Assembly (NCBI GenBank): GCA_009786625.1
Contig: WQRT01000002.1
Location: 18,201 to 27,037 of the forward strand
DNA from: Treponema sp.
Lineage (GTDB): Bacteria; Spirochaetota; Spirochaetia; Treponematales; Breznakiellaceae
DNA: 8,837 bases
Direction: 5' to 3'
The position numbers were made by a program, and so were the translations under genes. The notes below the pieces were generated by a model. That model saw only the letters and a list, made by a program, of their open reading frames with translations, did no database searches and had not been told where the DNA came from. Shown piece by piece: positions 1-6,292 of the stretch. Position 1 is the first letter of the stretch. The number at the start of each line of letters is the position of its first letter.

Positions 1-29
1 CAACCATCATCTTTTCATTAAAAAACAAC

Positions 30-60
30 TTGACAAATATTGAAATAATGTAAATATAAT
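30..60 (+). promoter_or_regulatory. Putative sigma-70 promoter of the fab-acc operon
   Basis: A perfect -35 hexamer TTGACA (30-35) and a perfect -10 hexamer TATAAT (55-60) are separated by 19 bases, which is longer than the 17-base optimum. Transcription would start near base 67 and give a leader of about 30 bases before fabH. A weaker overlapping pair, TTGAAA (40-45) and TATGAC (63-68) with 17 bases between, is also possible. No comparable promoter was seen further downstream, so this may drive the whole operon. The region is AT-rich, so chance matches are a risk. Confidence 0.6.
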
Positions 61-79
61 GTTATGACAAAATATGAAA
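31..79 (+). repeat. Pair of 15-base direct repeats around the promoter
   Basis: TGACAAATATTGAAA (31-45) and TGACAAAATATGAAA (65-79) share TGACAAA and TGAAA exactly and differ only in the three central bases (TAT versus ATA). They lie 34 bases apart, a little over three helical turns. The first copy overlaps the -35 box and the second covers the expected transcription start. This placement is what a repressor operator pair would show, but no matching regulator gene is in the window, and the sites do not look like the known FapR or FabT palindromes. Confidence 0.4.
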
Positions 80-96
80 AACTGTAAAGGACAATT

Positions 97-1143
97 ATGG
101 CAATTGAAATAGTTGCAACAGGCAGAGCTGTACCGCCTAATAGAGTCACGAATGACGATATAGCGGAAAAAATAGATACAAATGATGAGTGGATTAGGTC
201 GCATACAGGGATCGGAAGCCGTTACTTTGCCGGAGAAAACACCGCGTCAAGCGATTTGGCAGCGGAGGCCGCGAAGAACGCTCTTGCGATGGCGGCAGGT
301 TACACTGGCGGCGATATTGCCGAGAGGGACAGAGCCGCAGCGGAAGCCGCTCCGGCTATCGATATAATTATACTGGCTACCGTTTCGGCGGATTACTACG
401 GAACGCCCTCTACGGCATGCATCGTGCAGGATAAAATCGGAGCAGTGAACGCGGGCGCTATGGATATCGCCGCGGCCTGTACCGGTTTTATTTACAGTCT
501 TGAAACAGCGGCGGGCATTTTAAATATAAACGCGCGGCGCAAAAAAGCGCTGGTTATCGGCGTAGAAGTTTTAAGTAAATTGATAAACTGGAATGACAGA
601 TCAACCTGCGTCCTGTTCGGAGACGGCGCGGGGGCGGTAGTGCTGGAAAAAAAAGATTCGTCTGACAGCGGCCTTCAATTTTCACTTTTATCCGCCGACG
701 GTTCGGGAAACGAAAGCCTGATGATTAAACGCGGCGGAACCCGGTACCCTTTTAAAAACGGCGAAGTAATTGATGCAGCTGATGCAGATCGTTCAATCTG
801 CGTGGGGATGAACGGACAGGAAGTATATAATTTCGCCGTTAGAGCGATTACAGATACAATAAACGCTCTTATAAAAACAACTAATATAAATATTGATGAT
901 ATTACACACATAATTCCGCATCAGGCAAATTCAAGAATTGTACAGGCGGCGTCCAAAAGACTGCAAATACCGATTGAAAAATTCTTTTTAAATATTGAGG
1001 AATACGCCAATACATCATCAGCGTCAATTCCAATCGCGTTAGACGAAATGAATCGCGGAGGAAAATTAAAAAAAGGCGATCTAATCATGACAGTGGGGTT
1101 CGGCGGAGGGCTTACCTCCGGCGGTAATATAATTATATGGTAG
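97..1143 (+). CDS. fabH: 3-oxoacyl-ACP synthase III (KAS III), FabH
   Basis: FabH performs the first condensation of fatty acid synthesis in the cytoplasm, joining an acyl-CoA primer to malonyl-ACP. The protein has 348 residues against roughly 317-330 for typical FabH. The triad is intact: Cys128 in AAACTGF, His275 in IPHQAN and Asn305 in ANTSSASIP. The C-terminal glycine loop FGGGLTSGGN is present at 335-344. Two oddities stand out. An alanine-rich insertion of about 16 residues lies near 67-86, before the strand that leads to the active site. The E. coli CoA-contacting Arg36 aligns with His36 in WIRSHTGIG, although Trp32 and an Arg151 equivalent (Arg168) are kept. The ATG start has AAAGGA at 86-91, five bases upstream. 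It is the first gene of the operon and its TAG stop overlaps the start of fabD. Identification is secure; chain-length preference cannot be read from the sequence. Confidence 0.96.
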   Translation: MAIEIVATGRAVPPNRVTNDDIAEKIDTNDEWIRSHTGIGSRYFAGENTASSDLAAEAAKNALAMAAGYTGGDIAERDRAAAEAAPAIDIIILATVSADYYGTPSTACIVQDKIGAVNAGAMDIAAACTGFIYSLETAAGILNINARRKKALVIGVEVLSKLINWNDRSTCVLFGDGAGAVVLEKKDSSDSGLQFSLLSADGSGNESLMIKRGGTRYPFKNGEVIDAADADRSICVGMNGQEVYNFAVRAITDTINALIKTTNINIDDITHIIPHQANSRIVQAASKRLQIPIEKFFLNIEEYANTSSASIPIALDEMNRGGKLKKGDLIMTVGFGGGLTSGGNIIIW

Positions 1144-2081
1144 AAGAAAAAAAATTGAAAAAAACTGCGTATTTATTTCCGGGACAGGGAGCGCAGTACA
1201 CAAACATGGCGGTGGATTTGCTTTCGTCTGCATCCGTAAATTCGATATTTGAAACAGCGTCCGAAATTCTGGGAAAAGATATAAAAGAGATTCTTAGCTC
1301 CGATGCAGATGTATTAAAACGCACCGATGTTTCACAGAGCGCGATCACCGCAGCCAATCTCGCTGCGGCGGCGTTCCTGGGCGAAAAAGGTTTCAGTCCC
1401 TGCGCTTGCGCTGGCTTCAGTCTTGGCGAGTACGCCGCGCTTGTTTGCGCGGGTGTCATCAATACCGCCGATTGTTTCCGTTTGATCAAGGCAAGGGGCG
1501 ATGCAATGCAAAAAGCCGCCGATAATTTTCGCGGCGGCATGGCTGCAGTTATGGGGCTTGATTCAGAGTATGCGGAAAAATTAATCGCGCAGTGGAACGC
1601 CGAAGGATTAAAAGATCTATATGCGGCTAACATCAATTCGCCGAAGCAGCTGGTAATAAGCGGAACAGACGCGGCGTTAGCTGAAGCGCAGCCGCGTTTT
1701 TTGCAGGTGGGAGCGAAACGCGTTATCCGCTTGCAGGTAGCGGGTCCTTTCCATTCGCCGCTTATTAAAGATGCTCTAGATGACTTCATGCCGGTATTGG
1801 AATCAATATCATTCCGCGATCCATATATCGCGATCTTCTCCAATGTTACGGGAAAAAAAATAACATCGGGCGCACAGGCGAAAGAACTTGCCGTTAAGCA
1901 GATTACAAGTCCTGTCCGCTGGGTAGAAGAAGAAGCCGCCATCGCGGCATCCGCGGTTGATGTTTGCTTTGAAGCCGGTCCCGGTAAAGTATTGCAGGGA
2001 TTATGGAAAGATTCCGCGGCCAACGGAATACCGATCTACGCCGCGGGAACAGCGGAAGATATAGAAAAAATAATTATTTAG
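1137..2081 (+). CDS. fabD: Malonyl-CoA:ACP transacylase, FabD
   Basis: FabD transfers malonyl from CoA to acyl carrier protein and so supplies the extender unit to FabH and FabF. The 314-residue length fits the family. Visible motifs are LFPGQGAQ (13-20), the nucleophile Ser95 in GFSLGEY, Arg120 in the carboxylate-binding KARG segment, His206 in PFHSP and Gln255 in the KQITSPVRW segment. The nucleophile elbow has Phe94 where many FabD proteins have His. The ATG overlaps the end of fabH by 7 bases and has no recognisable ribosome binding site, which suggests translational coupling. A TTG at 1155 is a rival start: it would give the more usual N-terminus MKKTAYLFPGQG and has a weak AGAAG at 1142-1146. 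I keep the ATG but am unsure which is used. The TAG stop lies inside the ribosome binding site of fabG. Confidence 0.95.
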   Translation: MVEEKKLKKTAYLFPGQGAQYTNMAVDLLSSASVNSIFETASEILGKDIKEILSSDADVLKRTDVSQSAITAANLAAAAFLGEKGFSPCACAGFSLGEYAALVCAGVINTADCFRLIKARGDAMQKAADNFRGGMAAVMGLDSEYAEKLIAQWNAEGLKDLYAANINSPKQLVISGTDAALAEAQPRFLQVGAKRVIRLQVAGPFHSPLIKDALDDFMPVLESISFRDPYIAIFSNVTGKKITSGAQAKELAVKQITSPVRWVEEEAAIAASAVDVCFEAGPGKVLQGLWKDSAANGIPIYAAGTAEDIEKIII

Positions 2082-2085
2082 GAGA
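2080..2085 (+). promoter_or_regulatory. Ribosome binding site that fixes the TTG start of fabG
   Basis: AGGAGA lies six bases before the TTG at 2092 and overlaps the fabD stop codon. The next in-frame ATG is far inside the Rossmann fold (residue 99), so this site decides the start. Confidence 0.85.
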
Positions 2086-2091
2086 AATATT

Positions 2092-2826
2092 TTGCAGCTA
2101 ACAGGAAAAAAAGCATTAATAACAGGCGCCGGAAGAGGAATAGGTAAAGCGATCACAGATTGCTTTCTCGCATCCGGCGCGGAGGTTTGGGGGCTTGGAA
2201 CAAAAGAGCCTGAAGACTTAAAAGAGCGTATCGAAAAAAGCGCGGGAAAACTGCGCTGGATCTGCGCCGATTTAAGCAGGATAAACGAAGTAGACGCGGT
2301 AATCGAAGGCGCGGTAAAAGAATCAGGCGGCTTTGACATACTTGTAAATAACGCGGGAATTACAAAAGATAACCTTTCATTTCGGATGTCGCTTGATGAA
2401 TGGCAAAAAGTAATTGATGTAAATTTAACCGCGGCGTTCTTTGTTATGCGCACTGCCGCGAGGGACATGATTCGTAAAAGAGCTGGATCTATCATCAATA
2501 TTTCAAGCATCGTTGGTATTCACGGCAACGGGGGGCAGGCGAACTACGCCGCAAGCAAGGCGGGGTTAATCGGCATAACAAAAAGCCTCGCGAGCGAAAC
2601 GGCAAGCCGCAATGTCCGCGTAAACGCGATAGCGCCAGGTTTTATAGAAACCGACATGACATCTGTTTTAACGGAAGAAGTAAAACAAAAAATGTTAAAC
2701 GTCATTCCTCTTAAGCGTCCGGGAAAAGCGGAAGATATCGCGCAGGCGGCGCTTTTCTTCGCTTCCGACGCGTCTTCATACATTACAGGGCAGGTTCTGC
2801 CGGTAGACGGCGGAATGTTTTTCTAG
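2092..2826 (+). CDS. fabG: 3-oxoacyl-ACP reductase, FabG
   Basis: FabG reduces 3-oxoacyl-ACP to 3-hydroxyacyl-ACP, the first reduction in each elongation cycle, normally with NADPH. It is a short-chain dehydrogenase of 244 residues, the normal FabG length. The cofactor loop TGAGRGIG is at 11-18 and NNAG at 86-89. The catalytic tetrad is Asn111, Ser139 (INISS), Tyr152 and Lys156 (NYAASK). PGFIETDM (182-189) and the C-terminal GQVLPVDGGM are typical of FabG rather than of other dehydrogenases in the family. Translation starts at TTG. The gene ends in TAG followed at once by in-frame TAA. The acyl carrier protein gene that often sits between fabG and fabF is absent: fabF follows after 13 bases. 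Confidence 0.96.
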   Translation: MQLTGKKALITGAGRGIGKAITDCFLASGAEVWGLGTKEPEDLKERIEKSAGKLRWICADLSRINEVDAVIEGAVKESGGFDILVNNAGITKDNLSFRMSLDEWQKVIDVNLTAAFFVMRTAARDMIRKRAGSIINISSIVGIHGNGGQANYAASKAGLIGITKSLASETASRNVRVNAIAPGFIETDMTSVLTEEVKQKMLNVIPLKRPGKAEDIAQAALFFASDASSYITGQVLPVDGGMFF

Positions 2827-2839
2827 TAAAGGAGCATAA

Positions 2840-4111
2840 ATGAAAAAGAAAGTTGTAGTTACCGGAATGGGCATCGTCTCGCCTATCGGCTGTAATATCG
2901 AAGATTTTGGCGCGGCGTTAAAAGCGGGAAAAAGCGGCATATCAGAGATTACTTCTTTTGATACAACAGGTTTTGACGTAACAATAGCCGGAGAAATAAA
3001 AGATTTTGACCCCGGCATCTGGATGGAGAAAAAAGAAGCGCGTAAGATGGCGCGTTTTTCCCAATTGGCTGCAGCCGCCGCATCACAGGCGTTAAAAGAC
3101 GCTAATCTGTTAGGTGAAACCGATGATGACGGAAAAAGGCGCGTTAAATGCAATGCCGAAAAAACGGGAATCGTTATCGGAAACGGCATCGGCGGATTTG
3201 ATATTGTTCACGAATCATATAAAAAATTTTTTAATGGCGGTCCAAAGAGAATGTTACCCCTGACAGTTCCGATGATGATCCCGAATGAAGCCGCGGGAAA
3301 TATTTCAATGTTGTTCGGCACGAAGGGACCTGCGTACACGCAGGTAACAGCCTGTGCGGCCGGGACAGACGCGCTGGGGCAGGCGCTTGATTTAATACGA
3401 AGCGGCCGCTGCGATGTCGTGATTTCAGGAGGCACGGAATCCGCGATCACTCCGTTTTCAGTCGGCGGATTTCAAATGCTGAAAGCGCTTTCCGTTAAAC
3501 GCTGCGCTGACCCCGCAAAAGCATCGCGCCCATTTGACACGGATCGAGACGGTTTTGTAATCGCGGAAGGATCCGGCATTTTGATCCTTGAAAGCGAAGA
3601 ACACGCGAAAGCGCGCGGCGCGGAAATTTACGCCGAACTCGCCGGATACGGCGGATCAGCGGACGCGTTTCACATAACGTCTCCGGATCCGTCAGGCTGC
3701 GGTGGCGCGATAGCAATTAAAAACGCGATTATCGACGCGGATCTAAAACCGGAAGACATTCAATATTATAACGCGCACGGAACTTCAACGGAAATAAACG
3801 ATCCCGTCGAAACTAAAATGATCAAAACGGCATTCGGTGATCATGCTTACAAACTGAAGGTATCAAGCACAAAGAGCATGCACGGCCATTGCATCGCCGG
3901 CGCAGGAGGTATCGAAGCTATCGCTTGCATTCTCGCGATCCGCGACGGCTTTTATCCGCCGACCATTAACCTTGACAATCCGGATCCGCAGTGTGATCTT
4001 GATTACGTCCCCAACAAAGCGCAGTACGGTAAGATAAACGCCGCCGCGTCAGGATCACTAGGCTTCGGCGGTCATAACGGCGTGGTTGTTTTCACTAAGT
4101 ATAGTGGTTAG
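2840..4111 (+). CDS. fabF: 3-oxoacyl-ACP synthase II (KAS II), FabF
   Basis: FabF elongates acyl-ACP with malonyl-ACP. The 423 residues slightly exceed the usual 410-415; part of the excess is a charged loop at about 92-108. The catalytic Cys172 (TACAAGT), His313 (NAHGTST), Lys345 (SSTKSM) and His350 (GH) match the Cys-His-His-Lys set of KAS II. Two conserved loops are unusual. SSTKSMTGH becomes SSTKSMHGH, with His348 next to the catalytic His. The NSFGFGG gating loop becomes GSLGFGG, so the E. coli Phe398 position is Leu407 while the Phe400 gatekeeper is kept as Phe409. AAAGGAG at 2828-2834 lies five bases before the ATG. The gene ends in TAG and is followed by the largest gap in the operon. 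No second FabF, FabB or FabA is in the window, so nothing here points to unsaturated fatty acid synthesis by the FabA/FabB route. Confidence 0.96.
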   Translation: MKKKVVVTGMGIVSPIGCNIEDFGAALKAGKSGISEITSFDTTGFDVTIAGEIKDFDPGIWMEKKEARKMARFSQLAAAAASQALKDANLLGETDDDGKRRVKCNAEKTGIVIGNGIGGFDIVHESYKKFFNGGPKRMLPLTVPMMIPNEAAGNISMLFGTKGPAYTQVTACAAGTDALGQALDLIRSGRCDVVISGGTESAITPFSVGGFQMLKALSVKRCADPAKASRPFDTDRDGFVIAEGSGILILESEEHAKARGAEIYAELAGYGGSADAFHITSPDPSGCGGAIAIKNAIIDADLKPEDIQYYNAHGTSTEINDPVETKMIKTAFGDHAYKLKVSSTKSMHGHCIAGAGGIEAIACILAIRDGFYPPTINLDNPDPQCDLDYVPNKAQYGKINAAASGSLGFGGHNGVVVFTKYSG

Positions 4112-4119
4112 GGACTGGA

Positions 4120-4144
4120 GCCGCAAGTTCGTGTGTTTCGCGGC
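4120..4144 (+). other. GC-rich hairpin in the fabF-fabZ gap
   Basis: GCCGC (4120-4124) can pair with GCGGC (4140-4144), extended by AA/TT if one C is bulged, with a loop of roughly 10-15 bases. An A-run, not a T-run, follows on the + strand, so it is not a forward intrinsic terminator. It lies in the only gap of more than 13 bases within the operon and could act in RNA processing or attenuation, or be incidental. Confidence 0.3.
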
Positions 4145-4164
4145 AAAAAATATAGGAGTTTTAT

Positions 4165-4593
4165 ATGAATGAGATTGAAAAATTATTACCGCATCGGGAG
4201 CCGTTTTTATTTGTTGATGAAATAGTTGAAGCGACTAACGAAAAAATAATCGCTAAACATAGATTTTCACCTGATGAATATTTTTTTAAAGGGCATTTCC
4301 CGGATTATCCCATTGTTCCGGGTGTGATTCTGGTAGAAACAATGGCGCAATCAGGCGGAGCGGGACTTCGCAAGCTCGGCGCGTTAGGCGAAGATTCACT
4401 GTTTTTTTTCGCGGCAGTAGACAAGGTAAAATTCCGCCGTCAGGTGCGTCCCGGCGACGAAGTCCGCTGCGAAATTGAAAATCTACGTGTGTCAACTAAA
4501 ATGATCAAACAGCGCGGAAAAGTCTATGTAGGAGATGAAACCGCGGCTGAAGCTGAGTGGATGTGCCTTGTAGGAAATAAAAAGGAGGAATAA
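4165..4593 (+). CDS. fabZ: 3-hydroxyacyl-ACP dehydratase, FabZ
   Basis: FabZ removes water from 3-hydroxyacyl-ACP to give trans-2-enoyl-ACP, the substrate of the next gene product. It is a single hot-dog domain of 142 residues, normal for FabZ and shorter than FabA. The N-terminal LLPHREPFLFVDEI (7-20) is the family hallmark. The catalytic pair is His44 in GHFPDYPIVPG and Glu58 in VETMAQ, with the 14-residue spacing seen in E. coli FabZ. AGGAG at 4154-4158 lies six bases before the ATG. The last four codons (KKEE) contain the ribosome binding site of fabV, which starts three bases after the TAA stop. Confidence 0.96.
   Translation: MNEIEKLLPHREPFLFVDEIVEATNEKIIAKHRFSPDEYFFKGHFPDYPIVPGVILVETMAQSGGAGLRKLGALGEDSLFFFAAVDKVKFRRQVRPGDEVRCEIENLRVSTKMIKQRGKVYVGDETAAEAEWMCLVGNKKEE
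4582..4588 (+). promoter_or_regulatory. Strong ribosome binding site for fabV
   Basis: AAGGAGG lies eight bases before the fabV ATG and is embedded in the last codons of fabZ. It is the longest anti-Shine-Dalgarno match seen before any gene here, which suggests efficient translation of the enoyl reductase. Confidence 0.8.
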
Positions 4594-4596
4594 TTT

Positions 4597-5784
4597 ATGC
4601 CGATTAAACCAATGATTCGCAACAACATTTGTTTGAACGCTCACCCTGAAGGATGCGCGGCTAATGTAAAAAATCAAATTGAATACGCGAAAAAGAATTT
4701 ATCCAAAACCGCAGTCTCACCGAAACTGGCGTTTGTTGCCGGCTGCTCTAACGGTTACGGGCTTGCGAGCCGTATTTGCGCCGGATTCGGTTACAAAGCC
4801 GCGACTGTCGGTCTGTCTTACGAAAATGAACCGACAGAAAAAAGATCGGGAACGCCGGGTTTTTACAACAATAACACATTTGATATCGAAGCTGATAAAG
4901 CGGGATTAGTTTCTATTACGTTAAACGGAGATGCTTACTCGAACGAAGCTAAAGAGGCGGCTGTCGAAGCGGTTAAGCGGGCGGCCGCAAAAGCGGGGAT
5001 CCCTGCGAAGATCGATTTATTCATTTACTCACTCGCGTCTCCCGTAAGAACCGATCCCAAAACGGGCGTTATGCACAAATCAGTAATAAAACCTATCGGC
5101 GGATCTTTCTCCGGGAAAACACTCAACATTATGGACGGAACGTTTAGCGCCGCCGAAGCGCAAGGCGCGACCGAAGAGGAAATTTTTAACACCGTCAAAG
5201 TAATGGGAGGAGAAGATTTAGAATTGTGGATGGATGTGTTTGACAAGGAGGAGCTTCTTTCGCCGCAAACATGCGCCGCCGCATACACTTATATCGGCCC
5301 TGAGTCGTCATGGGCAATTTACAAAAACGGAACCATCGGTAGAGCAAAAGAAGATCTTGAACGCGCTATCCGTGAAATAAATAAAAATTATACAGTAATA
5401 AAAAAAATCCGCGGCGCATGGGTATCTGTAAATAAAGCACTCGTTACGCGATCAAGCGCTGTTATTCCGATTATACCTTTTTACATCGCTTCCCTCTTTA
5501 AAGTAATGAAAGATATGGGGCTTCATGAAGGATGCATTGAACAAATCGCGCGTTTATACCGTGACAGGCTTTATACCGCGGACGGCAATGTTCCTGTTGA
5601 CAATGAAAACCGCATCCGCATGGATGATTGGGAAATGCGCGATGATGTTCAAAACGCTGTAACAGAAAGGGTAAAATTAATTACACCGGAAAATGTCTTT
5701 ACAGAAACAGATATACTCGGTTTTAAAAAAGATTTTTTAGGAGTACACGGATTTGATATTGACGGAGTTGATTATAATACATGA
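4597..5784 (+). CDS. fabV: Enoyl-ACP / trans-2-enoyl-CoA reductase, FabV family
   Basis: FabV performs the last step of each elongation cycle, reducing trans-2-enoyl-ACP to acyl-ACP. Homologues such as T. denticola Ter reduce enoyl-CoA instead. The 395 residues match the family (about 395-400) and are much longer than FabI. The N-terminal PIKPMIRNNICLNAHPEGC is characteristic. The cofactor loop is at 49-55 (GCSNGYG), and Glu76 with the TEKRSGTPG segment after it is consistent with NADH use. The catalytic Tyr-x8-Lys motif is Tyr242 and Lys251 in YKNGTIGRAK. The C-terminal segment LGFKKDFLGVHGFDIDGVDY is also typical. It lies between fabZ and accB and is the only enoyl reductase in the cluster, so an ACP role is the simplest reading. 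Characterised FabV enzymes are insensitive to triclosan. Whether it prefers ACP or CoA substrates cannot be decided from sequence. Confidence 0.95.
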   Translation: MPIKPMIRNNICLNAHPEGCAANVKNQIEYAKKNLSKTAVSPKLAFVAGCSNGYGLASRICAGFGYKAATVGLSYENEPTEKRSGTPGFYNNNTFDIEADKAGLVSITLNGDAYSNEAKEAAVEAVKRAAAKAGIPAKIDLFIYSLASPVRTDPKTGVMHKSVIKPIGGSFSGKTLNIMDGTFSAAEAQGATEEEIFNTVKVMGGEDLELWMDVFDKEELLSPQTCAAAYTYIGPESSWAIYKNGTIGRAKEDLERAIREINKNYTVIKKIRGAWVSVNKALVTRSSAVIPIIPFYIASLFKVMKDMGLHEGCIEQIARLYRDRLYTADGNVPVDNENRIRMDDWEMRDDVQNAVTERVKLITPENVFTETDILGFKKDFLGVHGFDIDGVDYNT

Positions 5785-5796
5785 GGAGATCACATT

Positions 5797-6282
5797 ATGG
5801 ATGATAAATTTTTTTTAGCTCTTATTGATAAGTTTAATTCATCGGAAATCACTGAGCTTGATTTTAATGATGGAAATGTACGCCTCGCGCTGCGAAAAGC
5901 AAACGCGCAAAATACGGCGGGAACCACGCCTTTAACGGTTGAACACGGCGGTGTTTCTGTCATATCAAGCTCAAAAGCCGCGCCGCAAACCGGTCAGAAC
6001 TTGGTTGAACCTTCACCAGCAGCACAGACACTGTTATGTGAAAACGAAAAAATAATAAGCCCGATAGTGGCGGTTTTTTATTCATCGCCGGGACCTGACG
6101 CTCCGGCTTTTGTAAAGCCCGGAACAAAAGTAAAAGCGGGTCAAACTCTTTGTATTCTCGAAGCCATGAAAATGATGAATCATCTTGACGCTGAATTTGA
6201 CTGTGAAATTATCGAAGTTCACGCGGATAACGGAAAGATGGTTGAATACGGACAGGAAATTTTTACCGTTAAACGAAATTAA
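5797..6282 (+). CDS. accB: Biotin carboxyl carrier protein of acetyl-CoA carboxylase, AccB
   Basis: AccB carries the biotin that shuttles carboxyl groups from AccC to the AccA-AccD carboxyltransferase. The 161 residues are close to the E. coli length of 156. An N-terminal helical domain (1-35) is followed by a linker rich in Ala, Thr, Ser and Pro (36-82) and a C-terminal biotinyl domain (86-159). The biotinylated lysine is Lys125 in EAMKM. The protruding thumb of true AccB proteins is present near 97-105 (SPGPDAPAF), which separates it from lipoyl domains and most decarboxylase biotin subunits. AGGAG at 5784-5788 overlaps the fabV stop and lies eight bases before the ATG. A biotin ligase must act on it and is not encoded here. 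Confidence 0.95.
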   Translation: MDDKFFLALIDKFNSSEITELDFNDGNVRLALRKANAQNTAGTTPLTVEHGGVSVISSSKAAPQTGQNLVEPSPAAQTLLCENEKIISPIVAVFYSSPGPDAPAFVKPGTKVKAGQTLCILEAMKMMNHLDAEFDCEIIEVHADNGKMVEYGQEIFTVKRN

Positions 6283-6286
6283 GGAG
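6281..6286 (+). promoter_or_regulatory. Ribosome binding site that fixes the TTG start of accC
   Basis: AAGGAG overlaps the accB stop codon and lies six bases before the TTG at 6293. The reading frame stays open upstream to an ATG at 6185 inside accB, but that start would add 36 unrelated residues and overlap accB by about 100 bases. The TTG gives the expected family length. Confidence 0.88.
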
Positions 6287-6292
6287 CATTGT

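Noticed and set aside
7..204. Small minus-strand frame across the fabH leader
   Set aside because: It overlaps the fabH start, has no ribosome binding site and its product shows no recognisable family.
1515..1538. Perfect 7-base GC hairpin inside fabD (GCCGCCG and CGGCGGC)
   Set aside because: It falls in Ala and Gly codons typical of this GC-skewed codon use, has no T-run, and lies mid-gene.
1133..2023. Antisense open frame of 296 codons opposite fabD
   Set aside because: It mirrors fabD almost exactly, is rich in Ser and Ala, shows no domain or ribosome binding site, and is explained by GCG/CGC-rich codon use in fabD.
2001..2510. Antisense open frame of 169 codons opposite fabG
   Set aside because: No recognisable motif; it lies wholly opposite the fabD end and fabG, both well supported genes.
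1141..2829. Recoding of TAG as a sense codon
   Set aside because: fabG TAG is followed at once by TAA, fabH TAG by TGA after four codons, and all proteins end at the expected family length at the TAG.
5753..5778. Possible internal promoter before accB (TTGATA and TATAAT)
   Set aside because: The spacer is only 14 bases, and the sequence encodes the conserved FabV C-terminus, so the match is probably incidental.
6185..6292. N-terminal extension of accC from an ATG inside accB
   Set aside because: It would overlap the conserved biotinyl domain coding of accB, adds 36 residues not seen in AccC, and a TTG with a good ribosome binding site gives the expected length.
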